Source: an uncultured Alistipes sp. (GTDB lineage: Bacteria > Bacteroidota > Bacteroidia > Bacteroidales > Rikenellaceae). From it: a stretch of 64,000 nt of DNA. Position numbers and translations under genes: made by a program. The stretch is taken from the NCBI GenBank assembly GCA_900541585.1, contig UQKD01000012.1, positions 30,916-94,915 of the forward strand, given 5' to 3'. How positions within the stretch are numbered: the stretch's first letter is position 1; each line of letters opens with the position of its first letter. The notes below the pieces were generated by a model. It was given only the letters and a program-made list of their open reading frames with translations, ran no database searches and was not told the DNA's origin. Of this stretch, positions 25,301-33,988 are shown one piece after another.

Positions 25301-25704
25301 TTGTCCGGAGCTTTCTGCGGGGCGGCCTTATGGCCCTCCCCCTGGCTTCGGGGGCGGATCACGATGGTGTCGTCGTCGATCGAGCATTCGAGCCGCGTGC
25401 CGCGCAGCGCTTCGTCGAGCACTTCGCGCACCGGGGCGTCGGCCTTGCTGAAGGAGATGCCTCCGATCCCCCGCACGGCGTCGCTATTATAAAGGATGTA
25501 ATATCCCGTCTGCTGTTTGATCCGTTGGAGGACTTCGGCCAGCGACGCGTTGCGGAACGATACGGAGATGCGTTCCCTGCGTTGCTGGTGGGCCTCGCTC
25601 GCCGTCGCCTGCCGGGGCACGCCCCAGGCGGAAATCGCCAGCAGCCACACGCACACGGCGAACCATGGCCTCCGGTGTGATACTGATAGGTAAAGTTTCC
25701 TCAT
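22315..25704 (-). CDS. SusC/RagA family TonB-dependent transporter with STN domain (locus 2)
   Basis: A 1129-residue protein: signal peptide to about residue 36, STN domain about 45-118 (ISVSFRNASLAEVLQRIKQQTGY), regulatory-like domain about 138-212 (VSGRVTDTAGAPLVGVNILVQGT), TonB-box-like IENVVVTGIF, plug (ILDGFETTAEKVMDMDMTRIESITILKDAAAKALYGSK region) and a barrel ending in Phe (QLTGTF). Next to FecR and ECF genes, it should both import ligand and signal. The ligand is unknown; none of the locus genes is a recognisable glycoside hydrolase. Confidence 0.95.
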   Translation of the reverse strand: MRKLYLSVSHRRPWFAVCVWLLAISAWGVPRQATASEAHQQRRERISVSFRNASLAEVLQRIKQQTGYYILYNSDAVRGIGGISFSKADAPVREVLDEALRGTRLECSIDDDTIVIRPRSQGEGHKAAPQKAPDKIVSGRVTDTAGAPLVGVNILVQGTGSGVVSGSDGGFSIRMPEGRDNLIFSYIGYVSQTLPSAQTRLVRLVQDEQEIENVVVTGIFTRKKESYTGSATTITSSQLARVSNRNVFESLKNIEPSLYIMDNTLMGSDPNTLPDMQLRGITTFPSESTGVNIKGNYQNRPNQPLFILDGFETTAEKVMDMDMTRIESITILKDAAAKALYGSKAANGVIVIETKRLAGNQELVTYTGSIEVSMPDLTSYNLCNAWEKLEAERIEGVYTSANPQTQVDLTKRYNALKAQVLGGLDTYWLAKPLRTGVGHKHTLSVELGDSRKLRAMIDFSYNNVAGVMKGSERTVLSGDVNVSYRKKNFLFRNILSVSNTKSENSPWGDFGDYARMNPYWSAVDPQTGQITRWAYDEVANPMYDASLGTLDRETYTSVTDNFYAEWQATEALKLTARLGIAVKRSDADEFYPAKHSKFATSAYKSTSMLLRKGSYQLDNGKSSDISGEVYANYAKNWGKHYLYVNAGGRIAENTYSAYQHYAEGFPNSQTADITFARQYAQDKKPVGISSITREISFLGTASYSYDDRYNVDLTFRESASSLYGADNRWSSAWSAGVAWNLHNEPFLRGQDLLKEFKIRASAGLTGNQNYDTNEVLATYLYYTGATYHGQTGAYLSKMPNPALKWEQRMDYNVGADIMIHRATIAFDYYNSVTENMLTDVAIPTSTGFDTVKDNLGKVRNRGIEAKLSYTLWQGKQGFFSLFGSIAYNKNTIISLSESLKTYNEKMMAQAQDKGNSTPVLIYQDGMPMNAIWAVPSLGIDPTTGQEIYVRKDGSLTYEYDAQDQVVAGISDPKYRGNFGFAAEYKGFGLSATCTFLGGGQRYNTTLVNKVENVDIHYNVDRRVLYGRWQTPGQNAMFKKLGSYTDENGKQHDEKTRATTRFVQDNDELTFSSLSLYYEFNPRLISKIRLKRLKLAFYMNNIATLSSIRIERGTTYPFARSMSFQLTGTF

Positions 25705-25766
25705 AATAGCTATGTTTTAAGTGACACGAATGCCGCCCCGTCGGGCGGTTTTCCAACTAACCGGCA

Positions 25767-26948
25767 TCAATCGTCGTCACGGTCGATGCAGAGCACGATT
25801 TTTCCCTCCTCGACATCGGCGCGTATCTGGTCGGTGCGCGCCAGCAGGCGGGCCATTTCGGCAAAGGTCTCGTAGCGTTTCACGACGCCCGTGTAGCGCA
25901 CCTTGTCGGCGTCGACGCCCCGCGGGACGATTTCGACGCCGTACCAGCGCGAGAGTTTGCGGCAGATCGAGGCGATCGGTTCGTCGTTGAAGGTGAACAG
26001 TCCCCGGGTCCAGGCGGCGTAATCTTCGGCGGCGACCTGCCGCACGTCGAAAATAGCCCCTTCGCGCCCCACGCGGGCCTGCTGGCCCGGCTGGAGCATC
26101 GCGCGGCGGTGTCCGCTCCGCACCTCGACGCTGCCCCTCACGAGCGTGGTCTCGATCGTGCCCTCGTCGGCGTAGGCCGAGAGGTTGAACGCCGTGCCGT
26201 AGACGCTTACGGAGACCGTGTCGGCGTGGACCACGAACCGCCGCGAGGCGTCGTGCGCTACGTCGAAGTAGGCTTCGCCCGTCACGGTCACCTCGCGCGG
26301 CCCGTCGCCGAAGCGGACCGGGAAGACGAGGCTCGACTCGGAGTTGAGCCATACCTGCGTGCCGTCCGAGAGGCGGAGCGAGAACTCCTTGCCGCGCGGC
26401 ACGGTGACGGTGTTCGTCATCGGAATCTCCTCCTCGGCCTCCTCCCTGTGGTAGGCCAGCTCCTCCCCGGCGATCTCGATGCGCGTGCCGTCCTGCTCGA
26501 CGAGCATCCGCGGCCCGTCCGCTTCGAGCGCGACGCTCTCGCCCGACGAAAGGGTCAGCACGGCGCCCCGCACCCCGGGCGTCACCTGCTCGATGTAAGC
26601 CTGCCGCGCGAGCCGTTCGGCCCGGCGGTCGAGTGCCCGCCAGCCGCCGCCGGCCAGCAGCGCCGCCACGGCTGCTGCCGCCGCATATTTCCGGACCGTG
26701 ACGGCCAGCGTGCGTATCCGGTGCCGGCGGGCCGCCTTGCGGATGTTGCCCCATACGCGCTGCTGGTCGTAGCCGTATATCCGGCCCAGCAGCGGGAGGC
26801 ACTCTGCCGACTCCTCCAGCAGTTCCAGCAGTTCCCGGTTCTGCGGCGAGCGGTCGAGCCACTCCCGGAGGATCGCCAGTTCCTCCTCGGTGGCGGTCCC
26901 TTCGAGGCGGGCTTTGAGTATTTCTTTGATCTGGTTTTCGAAACTCAT
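25767..26948 (-). CDS. FecR-family anti-sigma factor (locus 2)
   Basis: A 393-residue protein, longer than locus 1 FecR because of an insert of about 60 residues between the membrane helix (about 85-103, KYAAAAAVAALLAGGGW) and the FecR domain. Key blocks are VTVPRGKEFSLRLSDGTQVWLNSESSLVFP, GEAYFDVAHDA, VSVYGTAFNLSAYADE and a DUF4974-like C-terminus (IASICRKLSRWYGVEI). It is probably the membrane relay between SusC STN and the ECF factor 236 bp upstream. Confidence 0.93.
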   Translation of the reverse strand: MSFENQIKEILKARLEGTATEEELAILREWLDRSPQNRELLELLEESAECLPLLGRIYGYDQQRVWGNIRKAARRHRIRTLAVTVRKYAAAAAVAALLAGGGWRALDRRAERLARQAYIEQVTPGVRGAVLTLSSGESVALEADGPRMLVEQDGTRIEIAGEELAYHREEAEEEIPMTNTVTVPRGKEFSLRLSDGTQVWLNSESSLVFPVRFGDGPREVTVTGEAYFDVAHDASRRFVVHADTVSVSVYGTAFNLSAYADEGTIETTLVRGSVEVRSGHRRAMLQPGQQARVGREGAIFDVRQVAAEDYAAWTRGLFTFNDEPIASICRKLSRWYGVEIVPRGVDADKVRYTGVVKRYETFAEMARLLARTDQIRADVEEGKIVLCIDRDDD

Positions 26949-27013
26949 GTCGTTTTCCGTGTTTTCAGGTTGGTTGGTGTGGCCGGAAACAGTGTTTCCT
27001 ATGGAATAGACCG

Positions 27014-27052
27014 AAAAAACGAACGCCGGACATACAATGTCGGCGTTTTTTT
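27014..27052. terminator. Terminator-like hairpin between ECF sigma and fecR (locus 2)
   Basis: Arms AACGCCGGACAT (27022-27033) and ATGTCGGCGTT (27037-27047) pair with one bulged G. T-runs follow on both strands, six T on the minus strand after a CG step. It lies in the 236-bp gap between sigma and anti-sigma genes, so it could uncouple their transcription. I see nothing else in that gap. Confidence 0.6.
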
Positions 27053-27184
27053 GTGAAAAATTTACGGGTCGGTTACGAATTGTAATGCAAAAGCGAACTC
27101 CGGATTTCGTCCTTTCGGTGCGGCGGGGCGAAATCGGTTCGGATTAAAATCGGATTCGGGGTGCGGATTCCGGCCGTCCGGGAC

Positions 27185-27703
27185 CTAAAAAAGCGTGAGG
27201 AAGAACATCGACATCTTGCGCAGGGCTTTGAACGAACGCGACATGTGGGTCTTCACGGTGTGGAGCGAGAGCGAGAGCAGGCGGGCCGTCTCGACGTAGC
27301 TTTTGTGCTCGATGCAGATCATCTTGAAGATGCGGCGCCCCTGCTCGGGCAGCGCCTCGATCCGGCGGTAGATGACCGCAATCTGCTCGACCAGAACCTG
27401 TTCGTCGCCGAGTGCGCTCTCCTCGGCGGCCAGGCGCACCGTCTCCTTCGAGTTGATGTCGTAGAAGCGATTCTTCATCCGGGCGTGCAGGCGGTCGAGC
27501 GCTGCGTTGCGCACGCAGCGGTAGAGATAGCTCTCCTTCTGGCGGATCTGGCTGAAATCGGCGTCGAGCAGCGCGATGAAGACCTCCTGCACGATGTCCT
27601 CAGCTTCGTGGGCCGAACCGACGATGCGTTCCGCGTAGAGCGTCGCCAGCCGGAAATGCTGGCGGAACAGGGCTTCGTATTCGGATGTGATTACGGTTTT
27701 CAT
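27185..27703 (-). CDS. ECF-type RNA polymerase sigma factor (locus 2)
   Basis: 172 residues from MKTVITSEYEALFRQHF. An upstream start adding 13 residues would begin at or before the promoter region and is unlikely. Sigma-2 is seen in LATLYAERIVGSAHEAEDIVQEVFIALLD and SYLYRCVRNAALDRLH. Sigma-4 is seen in RIEALPEQGRRIFKMICIEHKSYVETARLLSLSLHTVKTHMSRS. It should drive locus 2. Confidence 0.94.
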   Translation of the reverse strand: MKTVITSEYEALFRQHFRLATLYAERIVGSAHEAEDIVQEVFIALLDADFSQIRQKESYLYRCVRNAALDRLHARMKNRFYDINSKETVRLAAEESALGDEQVLVEQIAVIYRRIEALPEQGRRIFKMICIEHKSYVETARLLSLSLHTVKTHMSRSFKALRKMSMFFLTLF

Positions 27704-27739
27704 GCGGTCTTTGACGCTGACGCAGACGGTGTTCAACTG

Positions 27740-27771
27740 CAAAAATAAGCGCTTCGGGCGAAAAATGCAAA
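27740..27771 (-). promoter_or_regulatory. Promoter of ECF sigma, locus 2
   Basis: The minus strand reads TTTG (27768-27771), a 20-bp spacer, then TATTTTTG (27740-27747), an exact Bacteroidota TTTG-N19-21-TAnnTTTG arrangement 37 bp before the start codon. It overlaps a dyad (CGCTTCGG 27750-27757 / CCGAAGCG 27793-27800) that may end the his operon. Confidence 0.75.
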
Positions 27772-27834
27772 CAATTCGTTACATTCTTTCGTCCGAAGCG
27801 GCTTTTCCGGGCGCCGAAACGCTCCCGGGAGGGG

Positions 27835-28455
27835 TCAGGAGTGTCTGCGCGCCAACTCTTTTTCGAGGTCGGCGATCGAGCATCCGGTGGCTTCGAGCAG
27901 CACGAGCAGGTGGTAGACGAGGTCCGAGGCTTCGTAGATCATCGCCTCGCGGTTTTGGGCCACGGCCTCGATGACGGTCTCCACGGCCTCTTCGCCGACC
28001 TTCTGCGCGATCTTGTTCACGCCGCGGTTGAAGAGTTTGGAGGTGTAGGAGCCTTCGGGCATCTCGGCATGACGGCCCCGGATGACGCTCTGAAGGTAGC
28101 GGATGAAGCCTTCGGTCTCGGGCACGGCCTCCCCGAAGCAGGTTTTCGAGCCTGTGTGGCAGGTCGGGCCGTGGGGGATGACGCGGATGAGCAGCGTGTC
28201 GTCGTCGCAGTCGGCGGCCACCGACACGATGTCGAGCCAGTTGCCGCTGGTCTCGCCCTTGGTCCACAGGCACTGGCGCGAACGGCTGTAAAAGGTGACG
28301 CGGCCTTCGGCGAGGCTCTTTTCATAGGCTTCGCGGTTCATGTAGCCCAGCATGAGGACCTGGAGGGTGCGGTCGTCCTGGATGACGGCGGGGACGAGCC
28401 CGCCGGGGAGTTTCTCGGCGTCGAGCGCCGGAAACGGTTTTGCTTCGATTTTCAT
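27835..28455 (-). CDS. hisIE: Bifunctional phosphoribosyl-AMP cyclohydrolase / phosphoribosyl-ATP pyrophosphatase
   Basis: A 206-residue fusion for steps 2 and 3 of histidine synthesis. The HisI half is about 1-115: MLGYMNREAYEKSL, the Mg site D-C-D-D-D (82-86) and Zn cysteines C83, C99 and C106 in HGPTCHTGSKTCF. The HisE half is about 116-206, with KVGEEAVETVIEA and E-A-S-D-L-V-Y-H-L-L. It is the last gene of the operon, 7 bp after hisF. Confidence 0.97.
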   Translation of the reverse strand: MKIEAKPFPALDAEKLPGGLVPAVIQDDRTLQVLMLGYMNREAYEKSLAEGRVTFYSRSRQCLWTKGETSGNWLDIVSVAADCDDDTLLIRVIPHGPTCHTGSKTCFGEAVPETEGFIRYLQSVIRGRHAEMPEGSYTSKLFNRGVNKIAQKVGEEAVETVIEAVAQNREAMIYEASDLVYHLLVLLEATGCSIADLEKELARRHS

Positions 28456-28462
28456 AGTTGTA

Positions 28463-29215
28463 TTATAATCTGATGTTTATGTTGCGTTTCTTCAACTCCC
28501 GCTTTAGCACGGGGATCGGGATCTCGTTGTAGTGGAAGATGCTGGCCGCCAGTGCCGCATCGGCGCGCCCGAGGGTCAGCACGTCGGCGATGTGGTCCGC
28601 CGTGCCCGCGCCGCCCGAGGCGATGATCGGAACGGGCAGTTCGGCCAGCCGCGCGAAGGTGTCGCACGGGTAGCCGTTCTTCGTGCCGTCGTGGTCCATC
28701 GAGGTGAAGAGGATTTCGCCCGCGCCGCGGTCGGCGGCCTCGGAGGCCCAGGTGAAGAGCTCGCGCCCGGCGGGGCGTTTGCCGCCGTGGGTCGTCACGA
28801 CCCAGCGGCCTTCGACCGTGCGGGCGTCGATCGCCGCCACGACGAACTGCGAGCCGTATTTGGCGGCGATGGCGTCGATCAGCGCGGGGTTGGCCACGGC
28901 GGCGCTGTTGAGGGTGATCTTGTCGGCTCCGGCGTCGAGCAGCCGTCCGGCGTCGTCGACCGACGAAATGCCGCCCCCGACGGTGAACGGAATGTCGATG
29001 CGCGCGGCGATGCGTCCGACCAGCTCCGTGAAAGTGCGGCGGCCCTCCTCCGAGGCGCTGATGTCGAGGTAGACCAGCTCGTCGGCCCCCTCGGCGGCGT
29101 ATTTCGCTCCCAGTTCCACGGGGTCGCCGACCTGGCGCAGCCCCACGAAATTGATGCCCTTGACGGTCTGTCCGTCGCGGATGTCGAGGCAGGGGATTAT
29201 GCGTTTGGCAAGCAT
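28463..29215 (-). CDS. hisF: Imidazole glycerol phosphate synthase, cyclase subunit
   Basis: 250 residues from [15 protein letters not shown]; a longer upstream frame is spurious. It is a (beta/alpha)8 barrel with catalytic Asp11 and Asp130 (VVAAID) both present, and phosphate-binding loops FTVGGGI and ASGGAGT. With HisH it turns PRFAR into IGP and AICAR. Its start overlaps the end of hisA by 19 bp. Confidence 0.97.
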   Translation of the reverse strand: MLAKRIIPCLDIRDGQTVKGINFVGLRQVGDPVELGAKYAAEGADELVYLDISASEEGRRTFTELVGRIAARIDIPFTVGGGISSVDDAGRLLDAGADKITLNSAAVANPALIDAIAAKYGSQFVVAAIDARTVEGRWVVTTHGGKRPAGRELFTWASEAADRGAGEILFTSMDHDGTKNGYPCDTFARLAELPVPIIASGGAGTADHIADVLTLGRADAALAASIFHYNEIPIPVLKRELKKRNINIRL

Positions 29216-29925
29216 CGCGCGAGGTCTTTGAGGGTGATGCGGCCTTCGTAGAGGGCCTTGCCGACGATGACGCTCCGCAGGCCCTGCCGGTCGAGCTCTT
29301 CGATGTCGGCCATCGACGCGATGCCGCCGCTGACGGTGATTTCGACGGCCGGGAAACGACTTTGCAGATCGGCGTAGAAGACCGCCGAGGGGCCGCACAG
29401 CATGCCGTCACGTGAAATATCGGTGCAGATAACCTGCGCAAGCCCCTGCGGGAGAAAGCGTTCGATCAGCTGCGGCGCTGTGAGGGCCGAGCTTTCCAGC
29501 CAGCCCTGGATGGCCACCGCGCCGTCGCGGATGTCGGCGCCGAGGATCAGCCGCTCGGGACCGAATTCCGTGAGCCATGCGGCGAAAAGATCGGGCTGGC
29601 GGACTGCGAGGCTGCCGCAGATGGCCCGGCGGGCTCCGGCGGCGAAGACGTCGAAAAGCGCCTGGCGGCTCTTGATGCCCCCGCCGTACTGCACTTCGAG
29701 CGAGGTCCGTGCGGCGATGCGTTCCAGCACGGCCAGGTTGCGCGGTTCCGAGGCCTTCGCGCCGTCGAGATCGACCATGTGCAGGCGGCGGATGCCCGCC
29801 TCTTCGAAGCGGAGCGCCGCTTCGAGCGGGTCGCGGTAGTAGGTCTTCCGGCTGGCGTAGTCGCCCTGCGTGAGGCGCACGCACGCACCGTCTATAATGT
29901 CCGTTGCGGGTATGATTTCGATCAT
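29197..29925 (-). CDS. hisA: ProFAR isomerase
   Basis: A 242-residue (beta/alpha)8 barrel with [18 protein letters not shown], catalytic Asp9 and Asp131 ([10 protein letters not shown]), YGGGIKS and TVSGGIAS phosphate loops. It performs the Amadori isomerisation of ProFAR to PRFAR. It sits 4 bp after hisH and overlaps hisF. Confidence 0.97.
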   Translation of the reverse strand: MIEIIPATDIIDGACVRLTQGDYASRKTYYRDPLEAALRFEEAGIRRLHMVDLDGAKASEPRNLAVLERIAARTSLEVQYGGGIKSRQALFDVFAAGARRAICGSLAVRQPDLFAAWLTEFGPERLILGADIRDGAVAIQGWLESSALTAPQLIERFLPQGLAQVICTDISRDGMLCGPSAVFYADLQSRFPAVEITVSGGIASMADIEELDRQGLRSVIVGKALYEGRITLKDLARCLPNA

Positions 29926-29929
29926 GGTG

Positions 29930-30526
29930 TCAGAGGTTTAGAAAATTCCGTAAAATCCGCGCGCCCGCCGCACCGCTCTTTTCGGGGTGGAACTGCGTGC
30001 CGAAGAAGTTATCGCGGGCGAGCGCTGCGCTGAACGGGCGGCCGTAGCCGGTCGTGGCGGCGGTTGAGGCGCAAGGCTCGGCGGCGAAGGAGTGGACGTA
30101 ATATACATAGGTGTCCTCGGCCATTCCGTCGAACAGCGGGGTGCGGAGGCCGGAGATGGTGTCCCAGCCCACGTGGGGGACCTTCAGGCGCGTGCCGTCG
30201 GCCGCCGCGGCCGGAAGCCGCAGGACCCGCGCCGGGAAGATGCCCATGCAGCGGGCGTCGCCCTCCTCGCTCGAAAGGCACATCAGCTGCATGCCGATGC
30301 AGATGCCCAAGACGGGCTGCGTGAGCGAGGGGATCACCGTGTCGAGTCCCCGCCGGCGAAGCTGCGACATGGCCGACGAGGCCTCGCCGACCCCCGGGAG
30401 GATCACTTTGTCGGCCCCGCGCAGCAGGGCGGGATCGGCCGTGAGCGTGAATTCGGCCCCTGCGCGGTGCAGGGCGTCGGCAACCGACCGCAGGTTGCCC
30501 GTGGCGTAATCGACGACGGCTATCAT
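29930..30526 (-). CDS. hisH: Imidazole glycerol phosphate synthase, glutamine amidotransferase subunit
   Basis: 198 residues from [15 protein letters not shown]. The class I amidotransferase triad is complete: nucleophile Cys76 in L-G-I-C-I-G-M-Q, and His180 and Glu182 in Q-F-H-P-E-K-S. It delivers ammonia to HisF. Its ATG overlaps the hisB stop by 4 bp, suggesting translational coupling. Confidence 0.97.
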   Translation of the reverse strand: MIAVVDYATGNLRSVADALHRAGAEFTLTADPALLRGADKVILPGVGEASSAMSQLRRRGLDTVIPSLTQPVLGICIGMQLMCLSSEEGDARCMGIFPARVLRLPAAAADGTRLKVPHVGWDTISGLRTPLFDGMAEDTYVYYVHSFAAEPCASTAATTGYGRPFSAALARDNFFGTQFHPEKSGAAGARILRNFLNL

Positions 30527-31650
30527 AGGACTCCTTTGCTGCTGGGGATGGTGTAATCGAAAGGGGTGTGCGCCACGGCCATGCGCAGGGCGCGGGCGAA
30601 GGCCTTGAAGATGGCTTCGGCCTTGTGGTGGTCGTTCTCGCCGCGGGCCGAGATTTGGAGGTTGCACCGTGCGGCGCACGCGAACGAGTGGAAGAAGTGG
30701 CGGAACATTTCGGTGGGCACGTCGCCGACCCGCTCGCGGCGGAATTCGGCCTCCCACTCGAAGTCGATGCGGCCCCCGAAGTCGAGCAGCACCAGCGCCC
30801 GGCAGTCGTCCATCGGCAGGGCGAAGCCGTAGCGGGCGATGCCGGCCTTCGCGCCCAGCGCGCGGTCGACGGCCTCGCCCAGGGTGATGGCCACGTCCTC
30901 CATCGTGTGGTGTTCGTCGATGTCCAGATCGCCCCGCGCGTCGACGGCCAGCGCGACGCCGCCGTGGTGGGCGATCTGCGCGAGCATGTGGTCGAGGAAA
31001 CGCAGGCCTGTGGAGATTTTGCCGTTGAAGTCCCCGCGGCCGTCGAGGTCGAGGCGGACGGTGATCTGCGTCTCGCGGGTCTCGCGCCGGATTTCGGCCC
31101 GGCGTTCGCCGCGGCGGATGAACTCGGCGATCTCGGCCCATGAGTCGGTGACCAGCGCACAGGCGTCGGCGGCGCCGGCTTCCTCCAGCATCCGCAGCCC
31201 TTCGGCGGCGGGAGCGAGCAGGATGCCCCGCGCCCCGAGGTTGCGGGCCAGCAGGACGTCGGTCGCGCGGTCGCCGATGACATAACTCGCAGCCAGATCG
31301 TACTCCCCGTTGAGGTAGCTTCCGAACATGCCCGTTCGGGGCTTGCGCGTGGGAGCGTTGTCGGCTTCGAACGTGCGGTCGATCAGCTGGTCGCCGAACG
31401 CGACGCCTTCGCCGCGCAGCGTCGAGAGCATTTTGTTATGCGCAGGCCAAAAGGTCTCCTCGGGGAAGGAGTCCGTGCCGAGGCCGTCCTGGTTGGTGGC
31501 CAGCACGAGGTCGAAGCCGAGGCCCGAGAGGGCTTTCAGGCCCGAGATTGCTCCGGGGACGAACGCGAGTTTTTCGAGGCTGTCGATCTGTTCGTCGGCG
31601 GGTTCGGCGATGATCGTGCCGTCGCGGTCGATGAAGAGGGCTTTTTTCAT
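30523..31650 (-). CDS. hisB: Bifunctional histidinol-phosphatase / imidazoleglycerol-phosphate dehydratase
   Basis: 375 residues from [14 protein letters not shown]. The N-terminal HAD phosphatase (about 1-165) has D8 and D10 in DRDGT and PRTGM. The C-terminal IGP dehydratase (about 180-375) has the metal-binding [38 protein letters not shown] and [19 protein letters not shown]. This fused form, as in E. coli, is usual in Bacteroidota. It overlaps hisC by 4 bp. Confidence 0.97.
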   Translation of the reverse strand: MKKALFIDRDGTIIAEPADEQIDSLEKLAFVPGAISGLKALSGLGFDLVLATNQDGLGTDSFPEETFWPAHNKMLSTLRGEGVAFGDQLIDRTFEADNAPTRKPRTGMFGSYLNGEYDLAASYVIGDRATDVLLARNLGARGILLAPAAEGLRMLEEAGAADACALVTDSWAEIAEFIRRGERRAEIRRETRETQITVRLDLDGRGDFNGKISTGLRFLDHMLAQIAHHGGVALAVDARGDLDIDEHHTMEDVAITLGEAVDRALGAKAGIARYGFALPMDDCRALVLLDFGGRIDFEWEAEFRRERVGDVPTEMFRHFFHSFACAARCNLQISARGENDHHKAEAIFKAFARALRMAVAHTPFDYTIPSSKGVL

Positions 31651-32681
31651 AAACGGAAGTTTTTGACGGTTTCGAGCATCCGGGCATTCTCCGCGGGGGT
31701 TCCGACGGTGATGCGCAGGCATCCTTCGCAGCCCGGGATGCGCGAGCGGTTGCGGACGATGACCCCGGCGGCGATCAGCGCGTCGTACATGCGGTCGGGC
31801 CGGGGCGTGCGGACCAGGATGAAATTGGCGTCGGAGGGGTAGACCCGCTCGATCGCGGGGCAGACGGCGAGGGCCGGGAGGAGCCTTTCGCGCTCGGCGC
31901 ACAGTCGGGCCACCTGTGGTGAGACGTCCTGTGCGAGCCGTTCGGCGACCGCCTGCTGCGCCAGACAGTTGATGTTGTAGGGGTATTTCACGCGGGCGAA
32001 CAGGGCCGCGACGGGTGCCGACGCGAAGGCCAGTCCGAGGCGCAGTCCCGCCATGCCCCACGCTTTGGAGAGGGTTTGCAGGACGATGAGGTTTTCAAAT
32101 TCGCCGAGCCGCGCGAGGAATCCCGGCTCGGAGGCGAAGTCGATGTAGGCTTCGTCGAGGACGACCATGCCGTCGAACCGGCGGACGAGCCGCTCGATGC
32201 CGGCCGCCGGGAAGGCGTTGCCCGTGGGGTTGTTCGGGGAGCAGAGCCACAGCAGTTTGGTGTGTTCGTCGGCGGCGTTCAGCAGGGCGTCGACCGGAAG
32301 CGAGAAGTCCGTACCGAGCGGAACCTCGCGCATCTCGACGTCGTTGACGTCGGCGGCGACGCGGTACATGCCGTAGGTCGGGGCGATCGAAACGGCGTTG
32401 TCCACGCCCGGGCGGCAGAAGATGCGGTAGCAGAGGTCGATGGCCTCGTCGCTGCCGTTGCCGATGAAGATTTGCTCCCCGCGCACGCCTTTCAGCGCGG
32501 CGATCTTCTGTTTGAGGACCTTCTGGTGCGGGTCGGGGTAGCGGTTGACGCCGTTGTCGTAGGGGTTTTCGTTGGCGTCGAGCCACGTCGTGATCTCCCC
32601 GCCGGAAAACTCGTCGCGGGCCGTGGAGTAGGGTTTCAGCGCCCGGATGTTGGGGCGCACCAGTTCTTCGAGCGGTCTCAC
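31647..32681 (-). CDS. hisC: Histidinol-phosphate aminotransferase
   Basis: 344 residues starting at a GTG that overlaps the hisD stop codon (GTGA); this start gives the family-typical N-terminus [18 protein letters not shown]. It is a class I/II PLP aminotransferase with [39 protein letters not shown] and the PLP lysine K206 in T-L-S-K-A-W. The GTG start and stop overlap imply coupling to hisD. Confidence 0.95.
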   Translation of the reverse strand: MRPLEELVRPNIRALKPYSTARDEFSGGEITTWLDANENPYDNGVNRYPDPHQKVLKQKIAALKGVRGEQIFIGNGSDEAIDLCYRIFCRPGVDNAVSIAPTYGMYRVAADVNDVEMREVPLGTDFSLPVDALLNAADEHTKLLWLCSPNNPTGNAFPAAGIERLVRRFDGMVVLDEAYIDFASEPGFLARLGEFENLIVLQTLSKAWGMAGLRLGLAFASAPVAALFARVKYPYNINCLAQQAVAERLAQDVSPQVARLCAERERLLPALAVCPAIERVYPSDANFILVRTPRPDRMYDALIAAGVIVRNRSRIPGCEGCLRITVGTPAENARMLETVKNFRL

Positions 32682-33973
32682 AGCGCACCTCCTTTCATGC
32701 GGATGCGCACGGCGGCGGCGTGCGCCCCGAGACCTTCGGCCTCGGCCATGGCGATGATCGTCGGGGAGAGGGCCGCAAGCCCCTTGCGCGAGAGTTCCTG
32801 GTAGGTGATCTTGCGCAGGAACGAGTCGGTGTTCACGCCGCTGTAAGCCCGCGCCCAGCCGCCCGTGGGCAGCGTGTGGTTGGTTCCCGAGGCGTAGTCC
32901 CCGGCGCTTTCGGGCGACCACGCTCCGATGAAGACGCTCCCGGCGGCGGTGATCTGCGCCGCGACGTCCCACGCGTCGCGCATCGAGACGATCAGGTGCT
33001 CGGGGGCGTAGGCGTTGGCGAAGTCGATCATCTTCTCGCGGCTGTCGAGGACCACGATGCGGCTCTGGCGCAGCGCCTCGCGGATGGTGTCGCCGCGGCG
33101 CAGCTGGAGCAGCTGCTCGCCGACGGCCCGCTGGGTGTCGCGGGCGAACTCCACCGACGGGCAGACCAGTACCGCCTGGCTGTCGCCCCCGTGTTCGGCC
33201 TGCGACAGCAGGTCGGCGGCGGCGAAGGCGGGCGACGCTTCGTCGTCGGCCAGCACCAACACCTCCGAGGGCCCGGCGGGCAGGTCGACGGCCACGTCGT
33301 TGGCGCCGACCAGTTGTTTGGCCTTGGTGACGTAGCGGTTGCCGGGACCGAAAATCTTGTCGACGCGCGGGATGCTCTCCGTGCCGTAGGCCATGGCCGC
33401 CACGGCCTGCGCCCCGCCGACGGAGAAGATGCGGTCGACGCCGCACAGGTCGGCGGCATAGAGGATTTCGGGGGCTATCGTGCCGTCGGGATGCGCGGGG
33501 GTGCAGAGGATGACCTCCCCGCAGCCGGCGACGCGGGCCGGGACGGCCAGCATCAGCACCGTGGAGAAGAGCGGGGCCTTGCCGCCCGGGATGTAAAGGC
33601 CCACGCGGCGGATCGGCACGGCGCGCTGCACGCACCGGATGCCCGGCATCGTCTCGGTGTCGACCTCGGGCGCCAGTTGGGCGCGGTGGAAGGTCTCGAT
33701 GTTCGTTTTCGCGGTGGCGAGGGCCTCTTTCAGGGCGGCGGGGATGAGTGCGGCGGCTTCGGCGCGCACGTCGGCCGGGACCTCGAACGTCCCGGGATCG
33801 CGTCCCTCGACGCGGCGGGTGATCTCGCGCAGCGAGCGGTCGCCGCCGGATTTTACGTCGGCGAGGATTTCGGCCACCTGTCGCGTGATCTCCTCCTCCT
33901 GCCGGGTGAAGCGCTCGGTGAGGGCAGCCCACTCGGCGCGTTCGGGATTGTTGTGGATTTTCAGAATTTCCAT
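32678..33973 (-). CDS. hisD: Histidinol dehydrogenase
   Basis: A 431-residue zinc enzyme catalysing the last two oxidations to histidine. Visible are GLYIPGGKAPLFSTVLMLAVPA, FSVGGAQAVAAMAYGT, IFGPGNRYVTKAKQ, PAGPSEVLVLADD, and the zinc-site Gln258 and His261 in Q-A-E-H-G-G-D-S. It is encoded 15 bp after hisG. Confidence 0.97.
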   Translation of the reverse strand: MEILKIHNNPERAEWAALTERFTRQEEEITRQVAEILADVKSGGDRSLREITRRVEGRDPGTFEVPADVRAEAAALIPAALKEALATAKTNIETFHRAQLAPEVDTETMPGIRCVQRAVPIRRVGLYIPGGKAPLFSTVLMLAVPARVAGCGEVILCTPAHPDGTIAPEILYAADLCGVDRIFSVGGAQAVAAMAYGTESIPRVDKIFGPGNRYVTKAKQLVGANDVAVDLPAGPSEVLVLADDEASPAFAAADLLSQAEHGGDSQAVLVCPSVEFARDTQRAVGEQLLQLRRGDTIREALRQSRIVVLDSREKMIDFANAYAPEHLIVSMRDAWDVAAQITAAGSVFIGAWSPESAGDYASGTNHTLPTGGWARAYSGVNTDSFLRKITYQELSRKGLAALSPTIIAMAEAEGLGAHAAAVRIRMKGGAL

Positions 33974-33988
33974 GACGGTTCCGGAATT

